Source of the DNA: Solibacillus isronensis
Lineage (GTDB): Bacteria; Bacillota; Bacilli; Bacillales_A; Planococcaceae
Direction of reading: 5' to 3'
Length of the DNA: 64,000 bases
Assembly: GCF_900168685.1 (NCBI RefSeq)
Contig: NZ_FVZN01000014.1
Span: 2,170,001-2,234,000 of the forward strand
This document shows, in pieces, positions 1 to 8,012 of the stretch; the stretch's first letter is position 1, and every line of letters begins with the position of its first letter. The notes under the pieces are model-generated. The model saw only the letters and a program-made list of their open reading frames with translations. It did not search any database and was not told the origin of the DNA. A program made the position numbers and the translations under genes.

Positions 1-68
1 TCTGCCTGCAGCTCCATATATAAAGCTATTTTTTCTAATGTACGAATAATAATTTTTTTGTTCATCAT
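1..68 (-). CDS. polX: DNA polymerase/3'-5' exonuclease PolX, N-terminal fragment
   Basis: Only the first 22 codons are present; the gene runs off the left edge. The predicted N-terminus (MMNKKIIIRTLEKIALYMEL) resembles the start of Bacillus PolX, a family X repair polymerase with a PHP exonuclease domain. An AAAGGAGAG ribosome site lies at about 72-80. Two ATG codons are adjacent, and the upstream one (68) is chosen. The gene follows zapA and cvpA on the same strand, which is the Bacillus order. The call rests on this short N-terminus plus synteny; no catalytic region is visible. Confidence 0.7.
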   Translation of the reverse strand, partial: MMNKKIIIRTLEKIALYMELQA

Positions 69-133
69 TATCTCTCCTTTAAAAAAGCTCCTCCCGAAAA
101 TCGAGAGAAGCATTCGCATGATTTTCAAATCAA

Positions 134-280
134 TTACGCCTCGGCATAATGGTGTCCTGAACCGGCTAAAGATCCACGGTGTGCGGATAAGTCAGCTGTA
201 TTAGCATAATGCGATGCTTTTAGGTTGACTTCTTTCTTTAGTAACTCCTTTTCTGAATTTAGGACACCCGCTGAAATAAG
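134..280 (-). other. Intergenic region with coding-like open frame and inverted repeats, cvpA-polX gap
   Basis: This gap holds two inverted repeats: ATTACGCC/GGCATAAT at 133-150, and GGTGTCC (about 151) paired with GGACACC (about 263). Read on the minus strand directly after the cvpA stop and in the same frame, 48 codons are open up to a TAA at 134-136. The reading ends in SLAGSGHHYAEA. No ATG, GTG or TTG start with a ribosome site is visible. It could be a decayed or read-through C-terminal extension of cvpA, or a structured repeat element that happens to be open. I cannot decide between these. Confidence 0.3.
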
Positions 281-820
281 TTAATTTTTTTGGATATACC
301 ACCAATTTTGGAACATGCTCGTAATAAGCGGGGTATGCTCAAGTATGAGTCCTGCCAAAATTGAGCTGTCGATGAATGTTTGAATCGATTCCACCGGCAG
401 TAATGCCACAACATACAGTCCAATAAATAGTACAAGATACATTTCAATAAATCCAAGAACTGCACCTAATACATAGTTTAATGAACTCAATACAGGTAAA
501 TACGTTAAAAAATCAAACATAGACCCGACAATTTGGAGGGCAATCTTTACTGCAAAGAAAATAATGGCAAACGCAAAGACGCGATAAAATGTACGGTCAA
601 CATCGAGTGAATCCAGAACGAGCGTCATTGTTGAACCTTCTGTAAAGCCAGGATACGGAATCCATAAAACAAATTTTTCTGCTAGCGGCTTATAATAAAT
701 AATCGCTACAATGAGGGCAACAATAAAACTTCCGATATTAATAAGCTGAACAACGAACCCTCGTTTCGCTCCAACTATAAGACTAATGATAAAGACTGCG
801 AGAATGATTAAATCCAACAT
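281..820 (-). CDS. cvpA: CvpA family membrane protein
   Basis: A 179-residue integral membrane protein with four to five hydrophobic helices and the family pattern GAKRGFVVQL after the first helix. Its length is close to B. subtilis YshB (about 177). In other bacteria CvpA is linked to colicin V production or envelope homeostasis; the role in this group is not settled. I chose the ATG at 820 (MLDLIIL), not the TTG nine bases upstream, because family members start MLD and GAAGGG lies upstream. It sits 5 bases after the zapA stop, so the two are probably cotranscribed. Confidence 0.85.
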   Translation of the reverse strand: MLDLIILAVFIISLIVGAKRGFVVQLINIGSFIVALIVAIIYYKPLAEKFVLWIPYPGFTEGSTMTLVLDSLDVDRTFYRVFAFAIIFFAVKIALQIVGSMFDFLTYLPVLSSLNYVLGAVLGFIEMYLVLFIGLYVVALLPVESIQTFIDSSILAGLILEHTPLITSMFQNWWYIQKN

Positions 821-825
821 GTATG

Positions 826-1086
826 TCAACCCTTCAAATGTTTCAATTGTATTTCTAGTTTTTCAAATTGTTCTTTTAATAATAGATAGTCGTGCACAGA
901 ATTAACGGCTGTTAATACAGCTAGCTTCGCTGTATCTAAAGATGGATTATGGGCACTGATTTCCCGCATTTTGTCGTCCACTAATGAAGCAACAAGACGC
1001 ATATGGACCGATGATTCTGTTCCTACCATTTTATATGTATTACCATATATTTCTACGGAAATGCGATTCTTTTCTTGCTCAGCCAA
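826..1086 (-). CDS. zapA: Cell division protein ZapA
   Basis: An 86-residue protein that bundles FtsZ filaments at the division site. Key family features are [20 protein letters not shown] near the N-terminus, the VDDKMREI segment, and a C-terminal coiled coil. I choose a TTG start at 1086 (MAEQEKNR) because GGAGG is correctly spaced upstream and this gives the usual family length of about 85. The longer open frame up to 1167 adds an unrelated N-terminus. The gene heads a zapA-cvpA-polX run and is divergent from rnhC. Confidence 0.9.
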   Translation of the reverse strand: MAEQEKNRISVEIYGNTYKMVGTESSVHMRLVASLVDDKMREISAHNPSLDTAKLAVLTAVNSVHDYLLLKEQFEKLEIQLKHLKG

Positions 1087-1348
1087 AATAATCCCTCCAG
1101 AAAAAATAAGTGAACAGTAACGAATAAACTTTTTTCGTTTTTTGCCCAATAAAAAGATTGAAAGCAAACCTGATTGATTCTATTATATAACGATGCCATT
1201 TTCCTATTGTACATCATAACATTTCCAATTTCACTATCGCAACACCATGTCCCGAATGTTCCTGTGAAAGAAGCATACATATGTAAGTTCCCCTTTTTTA
1301 TTCAAAAAGCTATACTCATAGTAATACATTGTTTTGAAAGGATCGATT

Positions 1349-2278
1349 ATGACAAATATCGTTTTACTTTGCAGTGCTGAACAACAGCAATCAATTCAAC
1401 ATTTCTATAAAGACGCTCTCATTGAACGAAAGGCTCCTGGCGTTATTTTTGCGGTAAAACTTGCCGATACGGCCATCACTGCATATAAATCTGGAAAAGT
1501 AATGTTTCAAGGGGCTGGTGCAGAACGTGAAGCAGCACGCTGGGGGCAAGCAGGTGCTCCAACGGCTAGAATTGCCTCCACGAAAGGTGATACACTCCCA
1601 GACAATTTTGCAACATTATCCGTTTTAGGTTCAGATGAAACCGGAACAGGCGATTACTTTGGCCCTGTAACTGTTGCTGCTGTCTATGTTCCCGCAGATA
1701 AAATAGCGCTCGTCCAGGAACTTGGTGTGAAGGATTCGAAACAGTTGACTGATGATTATATGCGTCAAATTGCTCCAGATCTAATGAAGGTTTGTGTTCA
1801 CAGTATCTTGACGCTGCGCAATGATAAATACAATGCAATTCAGGCACGCGGGTACTCGCAGGGGAAAATAAAAGCGTTGCTGCACAATCAGGCATTAAAG
1901 CATGTATTGACAAAAATAGCACCGGAAACCCCGCAATATATTTTAATCGACCAATTTGCAGAGCGCGGAATTTACTATAATCACATTAAGAATGAAAAAG
2001 AAATTGTCCGTCAAAATGTTCTGTTCTCGACTAAAGCCGAAAATCTGCATGTAGCTGTTGCTACCGCCTCGATTTTAGCACGTTATGCATTTCTTAAAGA
2101 AATGGATCGTCTTGCAAAAGTGACAGGGTTCCCTCTTCAAAAAGGAGCGAGCGGCAAAGTAGATGAAATGGCCGCTAAAATTTGGTTGAAGCATGGCGAA
2201 GAGACACTTCGTTCTATGACGAAATGGCATTTTGCCAATACTGAAAAAGCACGCAAACTTCTGCAAAAGAGAAAATAG
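1349..2278 (+). CDS. rnhC: Ribonuclease HIII
   Basis: A 309-residue type 2 RNase H of the HIII branch, which cleaves the RNA strand of RNA-DNA hybrids. The N-terminal ~90 residues form the TBP-like hybrid-binding domain. The catalytic domain opens with GSDETGTGDYFGP (the first D and E of the DEDD site) and carries GVKDSKQL and LIDQF with further acidic residues. Start ATG 1349 follows GAAAGGA; an in-frame TTG at 1334 lacks a site. The gene is divergent from zapA, as in Bacillus. Confidence 0.95.
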   Translation: MTNIVLLCSAEQQQSIQHFYKDALIERKAPGVIFAVKLADTAITAYKSGKVMFQGAGAEREAARWGQAGAPTARIASTKGDTLPDNFATLSVLGSDETGTGDYFGPVTVAAVYVPADKIALVQELGVKDSKQLTDDYMRQIAPDLMKVCVHSILTLRNDKYNAIQARGYSQGKIKALLHNQALKHVLTKIAPETPQYILIDQFAERGIYYNHIKNEKEIVRQNVLFSTKAENLHVAVATASILARYAFLKEMDRLAKVTGFPLQKGASGKVDEMAAKIWLKHGEETLRSMTKWHFANTEKARKLLQKRK

Positions 2279-2281
2279 AAA

Positions 2282-2312
2282 AGGAGCTGCCGCCATTATT
2301 GGCACAGCTCCT
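2282..2312 (+). terminator. Rho-independent terminator after rnhC
   Basis: Inverted repeat AGGAGCTG/CAGCTCCT around a 15-base loop, four bases after the rnhC stop, followed by TATCTTATTTTT. The convergent VOC gene ends just beyond and may share it. Confidence 0.75.
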
Positions 2313-2315
2313 ATC

Positions 2316-2687
2316 TTATTTTTCCATTACTGCAAAATAATTTTCCTCATCATCGGCAAAGTTGAACACTTTCCCGAAAGGCATCTTCATGAACTCCCCA
2401 ACCGTAATTCCCTTTGCTTTAAAATCTTCATACAGTTCCTCTAAATTTTTTGCATAAAACATTAATGAAGGCGTAGATAAATTCAATTCAGGAGACATTT
2501 CTTCTATTTTCTTTTTATCATGCAATACAATGCTTGTTTGCGCTTCATCCTTTGGTGCAACCGTAATAATTCGCATGCCGTTATTGATGTCGGAAACTAC
2601 AGTAAATCCTAATTTTTCAGTCCAAAACTTTTTTGATTGTTCCTGATCTTCTACATACAACATGACTTGCCCTAATTGTTCAATCAT
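2316..2687 (-). CDS. VOC (glyoxalase/bleomycin resistance) family protein
   Basis: A 123-residue single-chain VOC protein with paired βαβββ units: LGQVMLYVEDQEQSKKFW at the N-terminus and SLMFYAKNLEELYEDFKAKG in the second half. Such proteins are metal-dependent lyases, isomerases or dioxygenases, or drug-binding proteins; the substrate cannot be read from sequence. The start ATG follows AAGGAG. It lies between rnhC (convergent) and the MFS pump (same strand), but a strong terminator at 2741-2769 separates it from the pump. Confidence 0.85.
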   Translation of the reverse strand: MIEQLGQVMLYVEDQEQSKKFWTEKLGFTVVSDINNGMRIITVAPKDEAQTSIVLHDKKKIEEMSPELNLSTPSLMFYAKNLEELYEDFKAKGITVGEFMKMPFGKVFNFADDEENYFAVMEK

Positions 2688-2740
2688 TTTTCGAACTCCT
2701 TTTTAAACGCGTACTTTAACCAAGTATAACAAATAAAAAA

Positions 2741-2769
2741 AACGGTAGGAGATAAAATCTCCCGCCGTT
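2741..2769 (-). terminator. Rho-independent terminator of the MFS pump gene
   Basis: Inverted repeat AACGG-AGGAGAT/ATCTCC-GCCGTT with a short AAA loop; on the minus strand it is followed by eight Ts. It lies nine bases past the stop of the efflux gene. Confidence 0.85.
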
Positions 2770-2777
2770 TCATTATT

Positions 2778-4301
2778 TTATTTTTTTTCTGGTACATTTC
2801 CCATAAAGTCTTCACGTTTCGTTACGTCTACACGCTTAATAAATATCGCTAAAATTAAAGCTACGACTGTAATACCTGCTGCTACGAAGAAACTGAACGT
2901 AATCCCGTCAAGCATTGCCTGTTGCATTACTTGTGCTTGGGCTTGTGCAATTTGCTCAGCAGTCGGTTGTACTGCAGATGAAGCATTCGCTTGCATATCC
3001 GCTGCAATTTCAGCTGCACGTGTTTTTGTGTGTGAGTTGAAAATTGTAACTAAAACAGCTGTACCAATTGCCCCTGCTACTTGCTGAGCTGTATTGTTCA
3101 TAGCTGTACCATGCGGATTTAAACGGTTTGGCAAAGCATTTAAACCGTTTGTCATAATCGGCATCATAACCATAGAAATACCGAACATACGAATTGTATA
3201 TAAAGAAATAATAAATAAATAAGTTGAATCAACTTCCAAATAACCTAATCCGATTGTCGCTAATGTAGTAATTGCTAATCCGACAACCGCTAAAATGCGC
3301 GGTCCAAAACGGTCGAATAATTTCCCTGTAATTGGCGACATAATCCCCATTACAATTGCACCTGGCAACATCATTAATCCTGCTTCAAACGGTTCAATTC
3401 CGCGAACATTCTGCACATAGGCAGGTGTTAAAATCATCCCTGAGAACATTGCTACAGATAATACCATTGATACGACAGAAGCTAATGCGTAAGAAGGATA
3501 TGTGTAAATACGTAAATCTAGTAAAGGCTGCTCTAAACGGAATTGGCGAATGATAAACCATGCTAAACCAATTGCTCCAGCAGCGATCGTACCCCAAACT
3601 TCAACCGCTGACCAGCCTGCTGAACTTGCTGTACTGAAACCATATAATAATCCACCAAAACCGATTGTCGACAATACGACAGATAGCATATCAATTTTAG
3701 CATCACGATTTGGCAATACATCTTCCAGTTTCCAAACTGCCAGTAAAAGTGATAAAACGGCAATTGGAAGAATCATTTTGAACAGAACGCTCCAGTCATA
3801 ATGTTCAACAATCCATCCAGATAAAGTCGGTCCGATTGCTGGTGCCAATACCATAACTAACCCGAACATCCCCATCGCCTGCCCGCGTTTTTCAACCGGG
3901 AAGCTGATAAGCATAACATTCATTAAAACCGGTGCCATCGTTGCTGCACCAGCTGCCTGAATCATACGACCTGCCAATAAAAATTCGAAGCTAGGCGCAA
4001 ATGAGGCCAATGCTGTACCAATAACGAAAATCGTCATTGATATAATGAATAAAGGTCGTGTTCTGAATTTTGTAATTAAGTACGCCGAAGCAGGAACCAA
4101 TACCCCACTTACAAGCATATAGCCTGTCGCTAGCCATTGTACTGTTGAATAATCTTCAATATCAAAAGCAGTCATAATAGACGGTAAAGCTACGTTTAAT
4201 AATGTGTTATTTAAAAATGCTACAAACGCCCCAACAAATAATACGGCTATCATTAAATACGGGGGTTTTTTAAATGTTTTTACATCTTGTGTCTGTTCCA
4301 T
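2778..4301 (-). CDS. DHA2-family multidrug efflux MFS transporter (14 TM)
   Basis: A 507-residue proton-coupled exporter of the EmrB/QacA (DHA2) branch with about 14 membrane helices. Visible family marks are AFLNNTLLNVALPSI in helix 1, GYMLVSGVLVPASAYL, the GRMIQAAGAATMAP motif, and the motif C-like APAIGPTLSGWIVEHYDW segment in helix 5. The ATG at 4301 (MEQTQDVK) has GGAAGGGAA upstream; the longer TTG frame to 4322 would swallow that site. It is divergent from a TetR-type gene with paired operator-like repeats between them, so it is probably a drug-inducible pump. The substrate is unknown. Confidence 0.9.
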   Translation of the reverse strand: MEQTQDVKTFKKPPYLMIAVLFVGAFVAFLNNTLLNVALPSIMTAFDIEDYSTVQWLATGYMLVSGVLVPASAYLITKFRTRPLFIISMTIFVIGTALASFAPSFEFLLAGRMIQAAGAATMAPVLMNVMLISFPVEKRGQAMGMFGLVMVLAPAIGPTLSGWIVEHYDWSVLFKMILPIAVLSLLLAVWKLEDVLPNRDAKIDMLSVVLSTIGFGGLLYGFSTASSAGWSAVEVWGTIAAGAIGLAWFIIRQFRLEQPLLDLRIYTYPSYALASVVSMVLSVAMFSGMILTPAYVQNVRGIEPFEAGLMMLPGAIVMGIMSPITGKLFDRFGPRILAVVGLAITTLATIGLGYLEVDSTYLFIISLYTIRMFGISMVMMPIMTNGLNALPNRLNPHGTAMNNTAQQVAGAIGTAVLVTIFNSHTKTRAAEIAADMQANASSAVQPTAEQIAQAQAQVMQQAMLDGITFSFFVAAGITVVALILAIFIKRVDVTKREDFMGNVPEKK

Positions 4302-4355
4302 AATTTTATTTCCCTTCCTCAATCTTTCAATCTTCCTATTTCTGTACTCGAACTA

Positions 4356-4405
4356 TTTTATACTCAGAGTCCAATAAATTCAACAATTTTATACTCGCAG
4401 TCTAA
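4356..4405. promoter_or_regulatory. Putative TetR operator pair over the MFS promoter
   Basis: Two near-identical 19-base direct repeats, TTTTATACTCAGAGTCCAA (4356-4374) and TTTTATACTCGCAGTCTAA (4387-4405), lie 31 bases apart. Each has an ACTC...GAGT or AGT dyad core. On the minus strand they carry TATAAA, a possible -10 of the pump gene, so a repressor bound here would block it. Assignment to the adjacent TetR protein is inference. Confidence 0.5.
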
Positions 4406-4533
4406 AAACATTGCGAATACACGTTTTAAACAGTAGAATGAGAGTACAATTCAGATTAAATAGCACAAAATTTTTCTCGATTTTATTACTTTATAGGTAT
4501 AGTAAATCGTTTTAATTGATATGGAGGAAGTTC

Positions 4534-5427
4534 ATGAATCAACGAAAAAGACAGGTGCTTGATAGTGCATTACAGCTTTTTATCGAAAAAGGCTTTCATG
4601 AAACATCAATACAGGACATTTTAGACAAAGCGCTTATTTCAAAAGGGACATTTTATAATTATTTCTCATCTAAAGTGGAATGTTTTAAATCAATTATGGA
4701 ACAGACTAGATACGAAGCGAGCTTATTACGCCATGAGATGCTGCTAAATCAAGATATTACCGATGAAAACTTATTATTGGAACAAATTCTCGTTCTTATG
4801 CAAATTAATAAAAAGCAAAACTTAGTATCCTTGTTCGAAAATATCTTTCAATCGAATGACAAGGAGCTCCGTCGATTATTGGAACGCTATCGCCTATTGG
4901 AAATCGAGTGGGTATCCAATCGTTTCATAGATATTTTCGGTGAGGAAGTCCGCCCTTATTCTCTTGAGATCGCCATTTTATATTTTGCGATGGTTCACCA
5001 TTTAACCTATTCCCTCCGTCTCTTTTACAGTGAAATAACCGACCAGAAGAAAATATTGCAAATTGCATTACGTAACGTTAAAGCAATTTATCCTATTATG
5101 TTGGAAAATGGTGAAATCCTCATTACACAGGATGCACTTCAGCTAGTCGAAGAGAAAAAAATTTATCAGTCGATTACAAAGAGTGATTTAATTGAAAAGG
5201 TCCAAGGCTTCCTTGATCAGTTAAAATTGGATACTGACAATGAGGTTGGGGTACAATTCACTGAAAGTATTCTAGATGAACTGCATCGTAATGAATTACG
5301 TCTTGCTGTTATTGAAACTTTGCTTAAGCCTTTCCGTGAAGCTTTTACAAACACACCGCATGCCGGAGAAAATGTCGAACTTGCAAATTTATTATGGTAC
5401 TTTATCAAAAACGGGGATCAGAAGTAA
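4534..5427 (+). CDS. TetR/AcrR family transcriptional regulator
   Basis: A 297-residue regulator with an N-terminal TetR helix-turn-helix in residues 3-50 (ALQLFIEKGFHETSIQDI, then SKGTFYNYFSSK). The ligand-binding helical part is unusually long: most TetR proteins are about 190-220 residues, so roughly 80 extra residues follow, rich in charged helices (SDLIEKVQGFLDQLKLDTD). Start ATG 4534 has GGAGGA six bases upstream. It is divergent from the efflux pump at 2778-4301 and is the likely repressor of that gene and of itself. Confidence 0.85.
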   Translation: MNQRKRQVLDSALQLFIEKGFHETSIQDILDKALISKGTFYNYFSSKVECFKSIMEQTRYEASLLRHEMLLNQDITDENLLLEQILVLMQINKKQNLVSLFENIFQSNDKELRRLLERYRLLEIEWVSNRFIDIFGEEVRPYSLEIAILYFAMVHHLTYSLRLFYSEITDQKKILQIALRNVKAIYPIMLENGEILITQDALQLVEEKKIYQSITKSDLIEKVQGFLDQLKLDTDNEVGVQFTESILDELHRNELRLAVIETLLKPFREAFTNTPHAGENVELANLLWYFIKNGDQK

Positions 5428-5457
5428 TACACGCATCTGATTCCCTCACCAATAAAA

Positions 5458-5496
5458 AAAGTCGTATTGAACGTGATCTGTTCAATACGGCTTTTT
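5458..5496. terminator. Bidirectional terminator between the tetR-type gene and dbpA
   Basis: Long stem AAAGTCGTATTGAAC/GTTCAATACGGCTTT with a 7-base loop, flanked by A and T runs on both sides, between two convergent genes. Confidence 0.85.
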
Positions 5497-5497
5497 A

Positions 5498-6943
5498 TTA
5501 GTTATTGCTCGTTGAGATGTGCACTTTCAATTGCTTGCCCTTAATCGGCGTTGTTTTCATCGCTTTTAACACGAGATTGCCTTTACCATTTAGAATTTCC
5601 ACGAATGTAGACGTATCCAGAATTGTAATAATGCCGATATCTGCCGCGGTCATACCCGGAATTTTTGCAATCGTTCCGACAAAATCAACAGCACGCAGCT
5701 TTTTCTTCTTACCGCCGTTAAAATAGAGTTTCGTAATGTTGGCATCGACTTTGGCATTCTTTTGTTTTTTCTTTTGTGGTCGGCTTTGCATCTTTTTGTC
5801 AAACGCCTCAGCCTTTGCTTCTACTTCTTCATGTGTCGGCAAGTCCATCTTCGGAATCGTAAATCCGATCAGTTCTTCAATTCCCGCCAAAAAGTCATGT
5901 TCAAACGGGGTCACAAAAGTAACAGCCTTCCCTTCCTTGCCGGCACGTCCTGTTCGGCCAGTACGATGTACATACGCTTCCTTTTCCATCGGCAAATCAT
6001 AGTTAATTACTAACGATATGTTCTCGATATCAATACCGCGCGCCGCAACATCTGTTGCCACTAAATAGCGGAAGTCTCCTCGCTTATAATCATTCATGAC
6101 AAGTAGACGAGTTGACTGATCCATACCGCCATGCAACTTATCGACACTGTACTCTCGATCATATAAATAATCGTGCAAGGCATCGACACGATCTTTCGTA
6201 CGACAGAAAATAATGCACGTATCCGGATTTTCCACAACAGCAATTTTTTCGACAGCAGCTGTTTTTCCCTCGTCCTGTACTTCAATAACAGCATGTTCAA
6301 TTTTTGGTGCAGCCTCTTCCGAATGGACTTCGATATCGATCGGTTCTTTTAAATAATTGGATGCCAGTTTTTTTATCGTTTCCGGTACTGTCGCTGAAAA
6401 CAGCATCATTACTTCACGATGTTCCACATGAGCCAATATCGCCTCAACTTGCTCGATAAAGCCCATGTTTAGCATTTCGTCTGCTTCATCAAGGACAACA
6501 TAGCGAATTTTATCAAGCTTTAATGTCCCCTTTTCGATATGGTCAAGTACGCGTCCCGGTGTACCAACTGCAATATGTGTTTTTTGCTTTAATTCGTCCT
6601 GCTGATAACGGAACGGCTGTTTTCCGTATAATGCGGTAGCTTTAATACGTTTGTAACGTCCAATATTGGTAAACTCTTCTTTTACTTGGACAGCCAATTC
6701 ACGTGTTGGTGTTAATACTAGTGCTTGTGGCTTGTTTTCGATCCAATCGATGTTTTCGCAAATCGGAATCGCAAATGCAGCAGTTTTTCCGCTTCCTGTT
6801 TGTGCTTTAACAATTAGATCATGTTCTTTTAATGCATGGGGCAACACTTTTTGCTGAACTTCGGTCGGTGTGCTGTAATCCAAATCTTTAAGCGCATGTT
6901 GTAGTTCAGGTGATAATGGATAGTCGTTAAAATTATTTGTCAT
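5498..6943 (-). CDS. dbpA: DEAD-box ATP-dependent RNA helicase DbpA (YxiN type)
   Basis: A 481-residue DEAD-box helicase. Motifs in order: Q-motif region near residue 20, AQTGSGKT (Walker A), PTRELA, TPGR, DEAD in [19 protein letters not shown] and [10 protein letters not shown]. After a basic linker, residues ~405-478 form the C-terminal DbpA RNA-binding domain ([19 protein letters not shown]). In B. subtilis YxiN that domain targets the helicase to hairpin 92 of 23S rRNA for 50S assembly. Length matches YxiN (~479). Start ATG follows GAGGAA. It lies 22 bases after the LysR gene's stop on the same strand. Confidence 0.92.
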   Translation of the reverse strand: MTNNFNDYPLSPELQHALKDLDYSTPTEVQQKVLPHALKEHDLIVKAQTGSGKTAAFAIPICENIDWIENKPQALVLTPTRELAVQVKEEFTNIGRYKRIKATALYGKQPFRYQQDELKQKTHIAVGTPGRVLDHIEKGTLKLDKIRYVVLDEADEMLNMGFIEQVEAILAHVEHREVMMLFSATVPETIKKLASNYLKEPIDIEVHSEEAAPKIEHAVIEVQDEGKTAAVEKIAVVENPDTCIIFCRTKDRVDALHDYLYDREYSVDKLHGGMDQSTRLLVMNDYKRGDFRYLVATDVAARGIDIENISLVINYDLPMEKEAYVHRTGRTGRAGKEGKAVTFVTPFEHDFLAGIEELIGFTIPKMDLPTHEEVEAKAEAFDKKMQSRPQKKKQKNAKVDANITKLYFNGGKKKKLRAVDFVGTIAKIPGMTAADIGIITILDTSTFVEILNGKGNLVLKAMKTTPIKGKQLKVHISTSNN

Positions 6944-6965
6944 ATTTATTCCTCATTTTCTTCTA

Positions 6966-7859
6966 TTAATGAATGATTCCCGGATCAACAATAGCGATAA
7001 ATTTTCTCGTTGCTTTTGAAAGTGAAACATTTTTTAAATGGACAATTCCTAAATTACGCTTAGGAATTGGCTGTTGGAGCTCAATTTCATATAAAAGCCC
7101 TTTATCCAAGTAATCGGTCGCAAACTCCTTTGTTACACTTGCGACACCTAAATTAATTTTTGCAAATTCCAATACTAAATCATGTGAGCCTAATTCGAAT
7201 TCAGGTGAAATTGTATAGCCCTGTTCTTTTAAATAGTTTTCCACATAATTTCGGGAGTTTGCCTTTTTCTCCAAAAAAATTAACGGCAGCTTCATGAGCA
7301 TATCGAGGCGAATTGGCTTTTTTGATAAATTTTTATATTTTTGTCCGCACACAAATATATCATGAATTTCCTTACAAGGGATAACTTGAAGCTGTGGATC
7401 ATGAATCGGCAAGTTACATATGCCTAAATCCGCTTCCCCTGATTTAATAAAAGCTAATATTTCATTCGTTGTACCGTTTAAAACCTTTAGTTTAATGCCA
7501 GGATATTTAATATGGAATGCCTCTAAATAAGGCAGTAAAAAGTATCTTGAAATCGTATCCCCAACCCCGATGCGTAATACGCCTGTACGCAGATTTTTAA
7601 ATTCGGCAATTTTCTCTTCTCCCGCGTCTAAAATGCCAAGAGCAGAATTGACATATTCATGTAACAATTCGCCTTCTTCAGTTAAGGTTACCCCTTTTGG
7701 TGTTCTGTTAAATAAGACTGTATCAAGTTCTTTCTCAAGTTTTGAAATAGACTGGCTAACAGCCGGCTGTGTCATATATAAAGCAGTTGCTGCCTTTGAA
7801 AAACTTTTACTTCGACTTACTTCATTAAAAATGCGATATGCTTCCAACTTTATTATCAT
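6966..7859 (-). CDS. LysR family transcriptional regulator
   Basis: A 297-residue LysR protein. The winged helix-turn-helix occupies residues 5-62 (SFSKAATALYMTQPAVSQSI, LEKELDTVLFNR). A periplasmic-binding-like effector domain covers about 90-290 (LRIGVGDTISRYFLLPYL). The effector is unknown. It is divergent from the CofE-like ligase gene at 8013. The shared 153-base gap contains CTTATATC/GATATTAG, a dyad of the T-N11-A type typical of LysR sites, so this protein probably controls that neighbour. It reads towards dbpA with a 22-base gap, so it may be cotranscribed with it. Confidence 0.88.
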   Translation of the reverse strand: MIIKLEAYRIFNEVSRSKSFSKAATALYMTQPAVSQSISKLEKELDTVLFNRTPKGVTLTEEGELLHEYVNSALGILDAGEEKIAEFKNLRTGVLRIGVGDTISRYFLLPYLEAFHIKYPGIKLKVLNGTTNEILAFIKSGEADLGICNLPIHDPQLQVIPCKEIHDIFVCGQKYKNLSKKPIRLDMLMKLPLIFLEKKANSRNYVENYLKEQGYTISPEFELGSHDLVLEFAKINLGVASVTKEFATDYLDKGLLYEIELQQPIPKRNLGIVHLKNVSLSKATRKFIAIVDPGIIH

Positions 7860-7867
7860 ATAACCCT

Positions 7868-7969
7868 CACTTATATCTGATATTAGAATTATTAATTTTA
7901 CTTATATCACATGAACAGGTTATAGTAAACATTGTGAGATTACTTATGTTTTGCTTAACATTAAGCAAA
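7868..7969. promoter_or_regulatory. Intergenic operator region between the lysR-type gene and the cofE-like gene
   Basis: Two dyads are visible. One is CTTATATCTGATATTAG at about 7869-7885, fitting a LysR T-N11-A box near the regulator's own start. The other is TTTGCTTAA/TTAAGCAAA around a 2-base centre at 7950-7969, about 45 bases upstream of the ligase start. ACTTATATC occurs twice (about 7868 and 7898). Binding by the adjacent LysR protein is inference. Confidence 0.5.
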
Positions 7970-8012
7970 AGCAATTAAAATATAACTTACAGCTTTTGAA
8001 GGAGAGATTATT

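Noticed and set aside
1087-1167. N-terminal extension of zapA
   Set aside because: It crosses a well-placed GGAGG site and adds residues with no counterpart in ZapA.
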